Below are positions 12,636 to 26,400 of a stretch of 64,000 bases of DNA, in pieces. Source of the stretch: Cheilinus undulatus (taxonomy: Eukaryota > Chordata > Actinopteri > Labriformes > Labridae); contig NC_054872.1 in assembly GCF_018320785.1 (NCBI RefSeq), positions 22,092,769-22,156,768 of the forward strand. Direction: 5' to 3'. Both the position numbers and the translations under genes were made by a program. The first letter of the stretch is position 1. Each line of letters opens with the position of its first letter. The notes under the pieces were generated by a model. It was given only the letters and a program-made list of their open reading frames with translations, was not told the origin of the DNA and did no database searches.

Positions 12636-13916
12636 GATGTGAGACACATTTGCACCATGGGTGAAGATACTCACTGAGTTAGAGTTGGAACTATCCATTA
12701 CCTGGCTATGAAATTGACTCTGCTTTGTTCTTTTCAGAGGTGACCCACCTTGCCACAGATTTTCAACAGTTACTCCAACTCTGCCAAAATTTTAGTTTAG
12801 ATATATGTTGTTTTGACCAACATGGACACCTAAAAGTGCTATATTGAACTTCTATGTTTAATTAACATAGTCAGCTTTGCTGTGTATTGTATTTTGTTTT
12901 AGAGCTGTGACTTTATCTGAGCAACCTGCTTGGAGAGCTATTCTCTTGTTTTTGCCAATAAGGAAAGGTATGTTTTTAATGCACAGCTCCTCAGTCACTA
13001 GTCAGTACTTTAAGTAAAAATTAAATCAAATAGTTTTTACTTTTACTTTAGTGAATCTATAGACCTGTACTTTTACTTAATTTTCACCATATTAACTGTA
13101 CTTTAACCTGAGGACAAGTCATGTACTTCTCCGCCTCTCACCTAAACTACAGTTACTAATATTTTTTACATTCATTTTAGTTGATAAAGTTGGCTTTATG
13201 AAGTTATACTAACTCATAAGTCAGTGTTTAACATCTACATTTGTTTAACTGTCTTCTTTTTTACACACTGTCAAGGCATTCAGTGACTTTCTGATATGGC
13301 CTCTGCCATTTGTGTTTTTGTTCTCTACATCAGATTTGGGAAAACCTCTGACCATTTGGCTCCCTTCAGATACTGTTGGCTTGGCTTCACATTGTGGTTT
13401 GAAACCTTTTTTTTGTTTATAATCTCTGGCACCTACATTTTTAAGAAGATGTCTCTTGAGACCTGGAGGAAATGTTTTTCTGTGCTACTGTGCAAACAAA
13501 AGAAACAAAAAGCTATAGCCTATTACTTTTACCTTCAATGCAGTGCCAGTTAAGTCACATACAAACAAATTGCCCATTACAAACTGACCAGTCGTAGCTT
13601 TTAGCTACTTTCACGATGAATGACTTAAGAAACTGTGAACAGAATGAAGGGTCAGGTCTTGGGTTTTCCTTATTTTCACACAGTAATTAATATACTCATC
13701 TGTGACTCAAGCAGAAGTACAGGGTAATTGGAGAAAAGGGGCCAGTGAATGTGCCAGAGAATATAAGAGAGAACTAAAGACTTGAAGGGAATTTCTCATT
13801 TAAACAACAGGAAGTAGAAGCAGGAAGGTAGCTGAGTATTAGGATCTGTTGTGTATATGTGAAGGAACTCTCCCAAAAAAGACAAACAGCTTTTAGAAAT
13901 GCATCAAAGCCACTTC
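12636..13916. other. Intergenic, cpq to sdc2
   Basis: I see no supported gene. The ORF near 13296-13553 on the plus strand is short, Phe/Lys-rich and unlike any known family. Confidence 0.4.
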
Positions 13917-13922
13917 TTTATT
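13917..13922 (-). terminator. Candidate sdc2 poly(A) signal
   Basis: TTTATT on the plus strand is AATAAA on the minus strand, about 2.8 kb past the sdc2 stop codon. It would give a long 3'UTR (about 13900-16710), plausible for a syndecan. Other weaker signals exist in the interval, so the choice is an inference. Confidence 0.35.
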
Positions 13923-16710
13923 CAGTAGTGAACTTCATAAGATACACCATTTCAACAACACAGTTCTGTTTTGGCCACCTCTGGTGCCTATGACACCATT
14001 TTATTTGTAAAGCTGATTTTTGGTTGGTCCCATCATGTGTAGGTGTTTGTTAAAAAAAGGCTTCAGTCAATTCAAAGTCAACTTCTAATAAAATGAAAAT
14101 TAAAGCAGAATCATATTTACAAGAAACACATTGATCTAGTAAAATGCTTCTTTATGAAAAGGTATAAAAAATGAAGACAACTGATGATGACATTGAAAAT
14201 AAATTGCACCATGCCAGTTGAATAATCTAAAACCATAAATACAATACACAACACGCAGTAACAGAGAGGCTTCAACCATAAGTAAATACTGTACAATCCC
14301 AATTTATAGCTGAATTGTTAACCTGGATTTATTCTGAGTAAGTATAAATTAATGTATATAAATTATAGTATCATCAACATATAGTTTAAACTAACAGAGA
14401 CCCTAGCAGAGAAAGGTTATCTCGTGTCATCCCCTGCAGCATTGGCAGTGAGTGCTAACCAGTTGTCTTGGAAATAGATTATCAGATACTAGATGTTCCT
14501 GCTGGTAAAAACTACTACAGAATTACACCAAAGCTGCAAAAGTACAGAAAAAGAAGATGTTTAAATTGTTTTATGAGGCACTGAGCATTCAAGAGCCTGA
14601 ACTAATTTCACGTTGTCAACATCAAGTCACAGTAGGTCAGTGTTAAGTTCTTTCTGTTTATTCCAGCCATAGAGAAACGGTAGTTTGCATGTACACTTAA
14701 AAAATTCAATCAAAATAGTCTCTTCTGTAATTGCAAAAGAAATTTAACCATGTAAAGTCTATACAGAAGCCTCAAATGAGACAAAAAAAATTAATGTAGC
14801 ATCATTTACCAACTTTCACTGATGTTACATGGCCTCATGAAGTTGACTGGTCTGTTATAGACACAAAACAGTGGTTGAGAATTTGCATTGGGTAAGAATT
14901 ATGTAAAAAATACTAATTGGAATCCTATTTTCTGTTCATAAATGCATTTAAAAGTTTGTTTAGGGACATTTAAATCAAACTAAGGAAGAACATATGAACG
15001 CAGTTTAAACACTTTAACCCTTCATCTTTATGTACCAGTGATCTCTGTTTGACAACAAAGCAGGTTATAGAAGAATATATGTCTGTCCTCTTCATACAGT
15101 TTAAAGGCTATCAAAAGAGCTGTTTTAAGACAGCTTTACCCTCAATTTAATTAGAGGCTGATGTGAAGAGTTTTGTTCTTTGACACATTATGTGCATTAG
15201 GTAGCTGATACCTCACAAAGGGCTACAGCATATCCTCTGAAACATAAAACAAAGTGTAAAAACAATGAGCTATCATAATGGAAAGCAACTCCGCAGCAGT
15301 TGCTGTTGAATGCCTCAAACTTTACAAAGGTCCCTGGTCCTTTGGTTGGCTAGTTGAGGTTAAGACTACAAAGAAAGACACATTTTTAAAACATGACATG
15401 CCTGCACTTAAGAGAAGTATTCAGACAAATTAAAATGAGTCTGTATGTAGCAAATAAGTTACTGACTCAGGATAATCTTGCCTTTCACATTGCTTATTAC
15501 ATTAAACAGGAATCTACAGATGACTACATTTTTAACTGCCCAGCCCTGCTGTGTAAACAAGCCCTGACTTCATACTGTAAGAAACACTACAAACTGCCAC
15601 TGTCCCTTTAAACGCAAACCAGCTGTTTTTGCAGTATACAGTTCACAGTGAGACAGGAATGTGCTTTGGCAGTCATCAGAAAATGTTGGTTACTTCTATG
15701 GTTTCTGAATCATAGTTATTAGCCTTGGCTCTACCTTAGCAACCCTGCTCCATAAAATAGTCCCTACAATATGATGTATGCAAGGCAGAGGCAAACTTTA
15801 AGGGCTTTTACCTATGCCTGCATGAATAAAATGAAAAGACTAGAATCTCTACTTAAAATGGCTTATGGAAATATACTCTCTTAAAATCCCATTAAACAAG
15901 CTAGTAAAATAATTTTCAAAAAGACAAATAAAGCACATTTATATTTGGTCAAATATCTATGAGAAAACAACAAAAATATGTACCTGCAGAGTAACAAAGT
16001 CTCTCATGTCAATACTGGACAGCATAACAAAAAACACAAATTATTCATAAAAACAAAAAAATCTTCAATTTAGTAAAGAAAGCATACATAAAATGAAATG
16101 TAACGGTGTTAGCAAAGATACATTTTGACTTCAAATACTATGAAAAAATAGTTTGAAGGCTCTTTGCAACACTAATCTCATATTTGGTACCATTTCTATT
16201 CAAAGAGTATTAAGGCTATTCACACTGTATATTTCTGTGAACGTCCACTATGCTGTTTGGCTGAGCTGCAATAGTTCAGGCTACAGCTCATCTAAATAGG
16301 ACAATCAATCTGTCTGCAATACAGAACAAAGTCCAGCACAGTGTGGTTCAGAGAAGTAATGTGGGTGGAAAGGCACAGAGTTATCAGTGTTATAAGTTGA
16401 TTTTTTTTTTATCTATTCAAACTATTTTTTAGAGATTTTTAAATTTAAGATGTGTATTTAGATTGTAGCTCCCTCCCCATAGTATTTCAGCAGATTTGTT
16501 TCTAAATTATGACCTATAGTTCACAAACAATGGTCATATATGTGAAAGGAAGGAAGGTTGTAATGAAAGAAAGGAAAGGAAGGAGCACTAAAGAACAGAT
16601 GTGCTTGACTTCAAACTTCATGAAGAGGAATCATGTCTAGTTGTTTTTACATCCAATCTCAATCCTGACTGGAAGGAGACAGGTCCATTTAAAAGTTCTT
16701 TTCAGTCAGT
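13923..16710 (-). other. Probable sdc2 3'UTR
   Basis: AT-rich, no exon-like ORF, directly after the sdc2 stop. It contains a GGAA-rich tract near 16546-16585. It is treated as 3'UTR because the last sdc2 exon continues into it without a donor that I can recognise. Confidence 0.4.
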
Positions 16711-19700
16711 TCAGGCGTAGAACTCCTTAGTAGGTGCTTTTTGATAGTTCATTGAGGCAAGTTTGCTGTCACCCAGCTCATAGCTGCCCTCATCCTTCTT
16801 CTTCATACGGTAACCAAGGAGGAGGAGGAGGAAAACAGCACAGAGGAATCCAACCACTCCACATGCAATCACCGCTAGAAAGGGAATAAGAAGAGTCAGC
16901 CTGATTTTCATGACTGTATGACACCTGCTGCAAATATTTAACTCTATAATGTACATTGAGACAATTCAAGAAAAATTATCATGATTTCAAGGAGCAGAAT
17001 TAGTTAATTAGTTCTACTGTCTGGCATTATCATAAAAACCTAAGTTTGGGCATAAACTGACTGTTAATTGACAAAATTTCATTGAATTACCCTTTCAAAT
17101 ATAACACATGTAGACAAAGTGAACACTATGGAAATCTGTCCTTACCGGCTAGAACTTCTGTTCTCTCCCACAAGTTCTCAGAGGTAACCTCATCAGGAGA
17201 GTCCAGGTCATATATCCTGCTGCCCCTGCCATCTCTGGCCACAATCTCATTGTCTTCCTCTTTGATCAGAACCTCATCTTCACTGCTTTTGGGTGTCGTG
17301 ACATCCCAACTATCCAGACTGTTATCTTCATCAGCACCAAGGCTCACGCTGACGGCAGTGCTGAATCTGGTTGAAGTAGTGTCACTGGGAGGCTGGCTGG
17401 TGGAGCTGGGACTGGTGTTCTGGGTGGATGAGATAGTTGCTGGGACAACATCTTCCACCTGGAGGAACATATACCGTGGTTACATTTTTAGATCTTGTTT
17501 AAAGTTTTTGAATCCTATAACACATGGTTTAATTTGGGATCACAATCATCACAACCTAAATGATAAGAATTTGCATAAAAAAAGCAATATTAAACCTTCT
17601 CATCACTGCGCTCCCCATCAGCCCCATCAGGGAGTTTGCCTTCTGTTGGCGACACCTCTACTGTGGTGTGGTGATCCTGGCTGTCTGCTATGGTGGTTTG
17701 TGGGTTGGAAGGAGAGGCTGCTGTTGCCTGTGGTTTAACTGGAGTCGCTTCTTTAGAGACTGTGGTCATGATGGGGTTAAGGAACCTTCTGAGTAGCTCG
17801 TCTTTGCTTGGGAGTTCACCTACACCTGAGGTCAAGAAACAAAATTAACAACAATTCAGAAACGTTTTTTTTAATTATTATTATTACTAACTTACAGATG
17901 GGGGAATATTCTGTTTCAGAGATGCAATTTTGGACATTTTTACATGCTTGTGTTTCTTAGTCATGAGAATGCACCTAACTGCATCTGGCAAATTGGGATC
18001 CCCTTGATGTTTCAACACGTTATTCATTGTGAGTAAAGATGAGTCACTGATGGAAAAGGCAGGAAGCATCTGACATCTGTACGCCTCCAGTAAAATCTGA
18101 ACTGGCTAACTTCATATCACCTCAGGACAAACATCTGGCACACTGGGAGCGCTTCTGTGTGTTAGTGTACAAACCCTCCAGTCTGGAGATCATATCATGC
18201 CTGTTTCTTAGAACAACACACCTTGAAATATGGAAAACTCTAGTAAAACTAAGTGCCTGAGGGACATCTGACTTTGAACCGGTGATTGGAGTCTCCAAGG
18301 TGTTCAAAACATAAAAAGGAGCATACTCAAAATAACAAAATGTGTTCAGGTGCATAGCAAAGAAATAGTGGAGGAGAACAGAACAGTCAGCAAACAAATC
18401 ATCTTTGCACTGCTACTCTACCCAGTTAAAAAGATGTTAAAAGGACATTTTAAGGCCTGTGTAGATAGATAGTAGGGGTGGGAGAAAAAATGGATACAGC
18501 ATAGTATTGCGATATTTTGTGTGGTGATATATCGTATCGTCTCGTCCACCAAGTATCAATTTTTTCAAATTAATCACCAACATGAACTCAAGTCCATGAC
18601 AATGGAAAAATAAAATCAATTGTTTGTCCAGTGAGGTTGGCAGAGGTGACGGTCATAGGGTGGGAGAAAGTTCAACAAACATGGCTGCACCAGGGTAAGG
18701 ACATGCAAATAGGGCACAAATGAGATGGCTATGACACATGAGGTTTGCAAGAAATGCTACATGAAAATAAAATACTGAGGAAATAGGACAAACATGAGGG
18801 CAAGGCTAATGCTAAATGAGCCAAAGAGATGAAAAAATCACAAAGATCACAATATATGGTATCACAATACTCACTGTACAGCAAAATGTTTAAAATCACA
18901 ATAATATTGAATTGTGACACAAGTATCGTGATAATATCTTATTGTGGGGCCACTCTATGTGCCTACAACCTCATTTTTAGAGCACTTCTCACCAGTGTTC
19001 ACTGTTGCCATTACTAAAAATGAATCCCTTTTTACTTTGTAGAATCTATAGTATTATTCTAAAATTGCTCTATATGCTTCATATTTCCATATTTTAAGGA
19101 AATACCACACAGAAAACATGAAAGCTATTTAAAGGAATCCTGCCCTGACAGGCAGCAGCTGCAGACCGGAAGACTTTACCCTCAAAAAGACACAAAGAGA
19201 GACAAGTCAAGATTGGTTCCTTTTGCGCCATTGTCAGAAGTCACGCCCCCTCTTGATTTTGATTAGAAAGTGAGGGAGTGGTGACATTGACGAGTGCAGC
19301 ACAGTTCCAAAAGTTGAACGGTTTTCAACTGGGTGTGCTTTAAGCACTGCAATAAAAACAGCTGATGCTAAAGGCGTTTTTCGGCCCAGGGTGCTTCAGA
19401 ATGCTGGACTATGTTTTGAATTGCAACAATGCGACCTGCTAGTGCTAAAAAAGCCAGCTATGGACATAGGCCCTTATACGCTGACTGTTCTGTTCCCCTG
19501 TGAGCCTTAGAAGTGCTTTAATCAAATCATGAAAGTTCAAAAACAGAAGCTGTATAAATCAAAAGGCAGAGTTATTAATTGTGCCTGCATATCCATCAAC
19601 TACACAGACATGTAGGCTGTGTCCAAACACATTTAAACACATAGATCTTAAGTAGATATGACAACAGTAAGGATAAGGTAAAACAAGAGGTCAAGGTAAC

Positions 19701-22700
19701 AATCACAATATACATGTGAACCTTCCCTTTTCACCTTCTTGACCTGACTGAACTGCTAAGTCAAGGACTGGGAAGTTCCAACCTAAATAATTTCCAATTA
19801 AGGTTACACAAGTAATCTTAATTTGATCATTAACACAAGAAGAGCCCTTGCATAAAACTAACCACAAAAGTTTTATATTGCAATAAATAATTCAATTCAT
19901 TTTAAGAAAACAATTAATACTGTTCTTCTTGTACCTTTTGAGTGGAGGCATGAGTACATAATTCATGCCTTAACAAAAGCTTAATGCAGTTAATGAGGTT
20001 CAAACTAGCTTACAGCTACTGTCAGAATCGCTGGTGCTACTTTGTTTTATTTTATTTTATTTTTTCAAAAAAAGCGTTTTGGATTAAAGAAACTATTTTG
20101 AATTCAGGAGGGTCACACTGCAAACACAGGTGTGATAAAAATAAATAGCATAAAGACAATGAACTAGTAAATCAAAGCTGATATGCACTCATTAGTTTTT
20201 GTTAATCCCACTCCATATTATTATTGCAATACTGAACAATATCACACATATTTTTCTCATATTGTGCAGTCCTACTTCAAGTGGATAGAAAAATTTACCA
20301 CCATTTAAACAGAGCAATCACAAAACGAAGATAGTGGCCTCCTTACTGTAGTCTCCTGATCCAGAGCCTGATCCGTCATCTTCCCTGTCTTCGTCATCCA
20401 CAGGCAGGTCACCTGACATCTGCCCCTCTATGTACAAGTCATCTGCTGCAGAAATGGGTGACTGGGAGGAGACGAAGAGCTGAAAAACAGAAAAAGAAAT
20501 ATCATCACTCTAACTGCAGACTGAAATAATTAAAGACAGATAACAATAAGGAGAGACACACAAATGCACACAGCTCATTATTCACACTTGCAGAGCTTCA
20601 TCCTCTAATTGAAAACACGTGAATGTTTCTACAGTTTAGGAGTAAGACAATACTGCACACAACAGATGACCTATGCACACCAAATATGTGGTATGTGCTT
20701 GCAGTAACTGTGGGTTTTTCATCTGGGTACAGTAGATGGAAGCTGGCTTCTTTTTTATTTCATGTATTGTGGCAGTAATTTGTGATGCTTCACAGAACCA
20801 GACAGCAGTCATCCAAGTGTGGCTATGAAGAGGAGGAGGCAGGATAAAGAAGCTTCAAAGACCAGATGAAATACACACAGAAGTAAAATAATGCTGCACA
20901 TGAAAGACCAAGGCGCAGGAGAACCTTCCACTAACCCAAACACCAGGAAGAGGACTTTGAAGAACACCAAAACCCTGCTAATCTCATCATCTAGAGCTTA
21001 GAAACTATGCCTAAGCCAAAGAGATGAGGTTCTTAAATAGATGACGTTATTCACCAGCTTGTTGAAATGTGACTGCCTCTGTGGCTGAGCACAAAAAAAC
21101 TGAGAAAACTTCAGAAAGTCTGTAATATAACACAGCAGACCCAGACAAACATAAATCAAAGAAAGCAACCTGATAATGAGTCTGGAAGACAAAAAAGAGG
21201 GGACCAGCTCAGCAGATGTCAGCAAGACACACACAGAGATGGATGAATATGGCCCATTGAGACCTGAAGTATGTCTGGTATGTATACTATGCTTCCACTA
21301 ACACAGGTGCTGAGAGAGGGAGAAGAGAGGGAGACAGGAGAAAGGAAGGAGAAAGACAGGGACAGTACTCTATGTTTCTCATAAAACAGGTGCTCAAGAC
21401 ATGGGAGGAGATGTGTGATGAGGTGTGCTGCATATTTTTAGCGCCATAAATGGTGTTGCAGGACATTTTACAATGGCAGCAATCTTATGGCTGAAAAAAA
21501 CAGAAAAAAAACATACGACTCATGTTGCCCAGTTTTGATATGTGCTTTGTCTGGATATTTTTGGTCATGAGTCATCTCAAGTGAAATGTATCTGAAATGT
21601 GTGCATTTGTTCTCAAACCGCAAACTAACCCACTTCACTTAAAAAACAACTGTTTTTCAGCATAAATAATCAGTAACAATACACCAAACATGAAGTTCCC
21701 ACTTAATTTCCATTGCAACTTCTTTTTTCTTTTTTCATGTTTTTTATTTAGGCTAAAAGGAGAAAAAACAGTTTGGAATATACCAGGTATTTCATGTCAT
21801 GTGATGAACCAAGCCAAACAGAAAATCATAATGTCTATGTTTTCTAAAGGCAACAAAAACTCTTAACTCTATAAAGTTGAGTCTTGTAATGCCAGTGCCG
21901 ACTAAAATAGCAGACAGGGCTCCTTTGAACTCCTGCTGTCTTCACTTAGGGATTACAATAGCAGATGTTGTGCTGCTTTTCAAAAACAAACACACACACA
22001 AACAAAGAACTACAACTGCTGCAGACACAAACAAAAAATGGCTTTCCCTGTATTTTTTTCTAAGGTTTAACTTAAAATGTAAGTGGAAGCACCATGAATT
22101 TTAGGCCTGAAGCTGTCCAAAACTTGGAAATTGGATTTTACTTGTTTTGTTGTCTCTTTTTGACTGCTTTCTACTACAAAAGATACTGTGAAAAGTGACA
22201 TGATTCTGAGCACATTTGAAATAGTAGGGATCCACTTTTTATCTGGTTACAGCTAGTCCTATTGTGTCCTCAACTGGCAACTATTATAGAATGACAGCCA
22301 CTCCACCTTCACCACTTTTAAGTATTACATCACAAATACACAGCTCACTCCATCCAGCCAGCCAATAAAAATATATCAATAAATATGACTATTACCAGAT
22401 GTGTGCTGGGTTGAAAGAATCTAAATGATTTTTAAAGCAACGTTAATAGCATATTCCATGTGGATATCCCAAATTAGGCATTGTACAAAGTAGGCTTATG
22501 GTAGGTTTCCACCAAGCGATCTGGTTTGGTTCGGTAAATGCTTATCTTGTTTGTGTTTCCAGCTGCCACAGTGAGTGTCCATCCGCTGTACTGATGGGAA
22601 TTGCGGCTCTTTTAAGAGATTTGGATTACTTTGCTCAGCCCAGTAATTTAGCCTGTCATTTGGCTCCTAAATGGTTCTTTGTTTTGTACCATTACAGGTT

Positions 22701-23401
22701 TTTTGTGTCTATGGAAAAACAACAAAATGAAAAAAAATGAGGAAACCAACTCTCAAACAGGAGCCTGCTTCAATCTTAGAACCAGCTCGTTCACAAATGG
22801 CACATCCTGAACTACAGTGAGCATAGCTTGGATGAGTACGCTTGGTACACCAACAGGTGCCATAAAAGGAGGACAGTACAGATCAGTTACTTTGATAGCA
22901 GTCTCTACTTTCGGCAGTGGAAACAACTGTGTATTAAACCAAACTGAATTAAACGAATTGACGGAGGCACAGCTTTAAAATATTTTTGTCCCAAGTTTTC
23001 AAAATATGCTGCTCAACATGCATGATCTTACATATTTTCAATATCTTTTGCAGAACAAATAAGCATGCACCGATACAACATTGCGATTACAATGTAATGT
23101 GCAATCATTTTTTAGATTCATTATCTTGTGTATTTTTCAACAAACAACCAATATATCATTCCATGTTGTAACCAACACAGTATTAGATAGATTAAACTAG
23201 GGTTGAACAGTTTTGAGCAAGTATCTAATTGTGATTATTTCAACTGAATTGCACATTCGATATAGGTTACTGTATTGAAGGGAGTGATATTTAATATCAT
23301 TCTTGTTTCAATCAAGAAAGTAGGATTTTTTTTGTAAACAAACCAAAAAACAAATGACACTTAAACCACTGCATGATGTATAGGGCATAACATCTCTGCT
23401 G

Positions 23402-23432
<31 letters not shown>

Positions 23433-26400
23433 CTTGTATTTTGACTTGCATTTCAGGTTAAAGAAATATTGCACCTTCTACGACTTGAAAATTGCAGTAG
23501 GCAATATCGTGATTCAATCTAAATTTTGATTAATGCCTAGCCCTAACTGTTACCACTTTTTTTCAGACCGAGTACAAATTCAAGTACTTATATTTGGGTA
23601 CTCCCTGATACAGAGTACAAACATGAATAGTTAATACTTTTCAGTTCTTGAAATCATTTTGAATGGTTGTTTTATTTTCATTAAATGTTCCTAACCCCTG
23701 CTCTTGACAGTATAGCTGTGAATAGTTTGCAGTGTGCTTCAGTTTTTGCATTTTAAGTTATAAACATCAAGATATCACCAGACAGCAGACATGGCTTGGG
23801 CTTACCTATCTGCTCACACTATGAGAGGCAAACATCAATACGTTAGAATGATACCAAGTACATCATCTGCAATTTTTATGAGTATGAGGCTTGGTATCGG
23901 CACAAATACTTGATACTTATATTGATATAAGTACATCCCTTAAGCCTGGTTCAGACAAAAGATGAGACGAGTTGAAACTCCCAACAGCTTGCAATGGGCG
24001 ATCTTGTGATATTCTAATCTCCTGCCAGTTCACAATGACTAAAACAGATGATGCATCATTTCCATGGATGATGATTCATTTCTAAACTTACTGCACCATA
24101 ATTTTGAAGGACAGTATTGCACATTATCTGCTTTTTTTCCCTTGCATCTTTATCATAACGATAATCACTTGATGATATTAACGATAATCACTTGTCATCA
24201 ACATTGGAGTGTGGCAGCAACATTTTATGGTACATAAAAAACACTTCGCTAGCTTAGTCTTGTCATAATGATCTGCTTAGAATAAATAATTCTCTACTGA
24301 CAAATTTAGCTTAGCTTACAGCCTTGAAATCCTCAGGTATTATCTCATACAGCACTGCACGTCCATGCGTTGTGTGCCACATGGAGAGAGGAGATCCTTT
24401 TTCAATATATCTTTATTATTTCCCTTTATCATATTGAGCTACCTCTTTGACATGATTACATGTATCTTTTTTTAAAGTTTTCGTATGGAAAATTCAACCC
24501 AGTAACACTTCTGTCTCCTCCATCATTTGTGCAAGCAGGCGTTGGAGGAGACAAGACTGTTTACAGGCAAAAGTTTCCATGTAAAAACTTGGAGTGGATT
24601 AGATGTCATCATTTCCAAAATTCATAGCATGATTTCTAACAAAATTTGCATTTATAGACTTTGAAGACTAGATTAATGTTTTTTACATGAAAGTGCTTGC
24701 ACAGTCTTGAAATCAGCAGTCTGCGACTTGAAAAACTGAATTATAAAGTCACAACATTTATGACTGTGACTGTTGCTAACAATGTTCTAAAACCATCTTG
24801 TCGTCACATCGTGAATCTCTGATCAGAACTTGGCTTAAGAAAAACAAATGACCCCTGAGGAGGCAAAGAAAGTTCTACATCACTTGACTAATTGCTTAGT
24901 CATACTGAGCTGGAGCAGCAGGGCTGCAGAAAACTGTTTTCAAATAAATCATATCTATTTTAATCTATTGCTAAATCATTTTAATTAATCATTTAGAAGC
25001 TAAAATGTAAATTGTGAGATCTTTCACCACAAATTCTCATTTCAAGGGGATGTCTTTAAATTTGTTCTCTTCTCAGCTCAAACATATCATGTACATTTTA
25101 ATAACGGAAATGTGACAAATATTAAAGTTTGAGGGGCTGAAAAAATGGCACTTTTACTCAACCAATGATTTAAAGGATTTATTGATTATATGAATTATAT
25201 GTGCATTGTTTTTGATTTACAACTGTTCTCAAACATTTACGGACACCCTGCCATAAGATATGATGCAAATGGAGGGCTTGCCAGGAAGAAGCTTTGCATT
25301 ATGGTTTACTGAAAGATAGGAGAAAGTCACTCAGAGTTTACACACGGCTGGAAAACATACATATGAACATAGATCACACACACACCCACACACACACACA
25401 CACACCCCAAGAGGTCGTATATAACCATCTGGTATCCCAGTGTTTTGTCCAAGTAAGGATTTCTTTCTGGAAACATCCAAGTCATTGTGAAATGAACTTC
25501 ATGAGTATGTTTTGAAGTGCACAATTAAATACCTTTATCATCACATCCATCGTTTCAGTGTCCAGTGGATTAACAGATTTAAAAGCCCACCATTTCCCTG
25601 TGAGATGAAAATCAATGATAACAAATGGGAAAAGGGCCAAGAGAGGATTGTGTAACATCCATAAGTACACAGCTGACCTGTCATCACCATGTAGATAACA
25701 GCAGCAACACAAAACTGTGTGTGAGGGTCTATGTTTGACCAAGGCTAGGAGCCACAGAATTTGTTCTAATGAAACCATGAGAGGCTAAAAATGCGGTAAA
25801 AGTACAAATAAAACATGACAAAAGAGGGAACTGGATACAAATCTGGCTATTTCAAACAGTCAGAAATGTATTTCCATAACATCTACTTTAATCCAACACA
25901 AAGTCTGTGGTTGTGTCCTTTCTGACATGTATATCACATTTCTTGATCTGAGGGTCTTGATCGACACTCTTCGGAGAAAGATGCCATCCATTAGAACGCA
26001 TAAATCCCTCAAGGACATGCTGAGATTGAAGGCCAGATAGGACCAAGAAACTCACAAAAAGGTCATAGAAACAATCAGACCAATAACTAATCATGCGCTG
26101 CTGTACGGATAGGATGTGTATAGATAGCCTAACCTTTTTTAACTGAATAGTGGTGTAACTAATACTGGCTAACTGATAACACACGAAACCTCAAGCAGAC
26201 CACTTCTCATTCATTATCATTAAATCTGTTATTCTAATTGGCCTTCTTTTTAAATGTTTGTGTGTGTGTGTGTGAGATGATCTGTTACAGCAGCAGAATA
26301 AAAAGTTATAATCGTCAATAATGATTTCAGGTGTGATGCTCTTCCTCTTGCCTTCTTTGGTTGTGTAGAAACTACCTATATCCCACACACTCCCATGCTT

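Noticed and set aside
12504-12698. Poly-Lys ORF
   Set aside because: Poly(T) tract read on the minus strand.
17082-17738. 218-codon ORF on the plus strand
   Set aside because: It is the antisense shadow of sdc2 exons 3-4, crosses their intron, and has no protein family resemblance.
25294-25524. His/Thr and Val/Cys ORFs on both strands
   Set aside because: Both are produced by the CA microsatellite.
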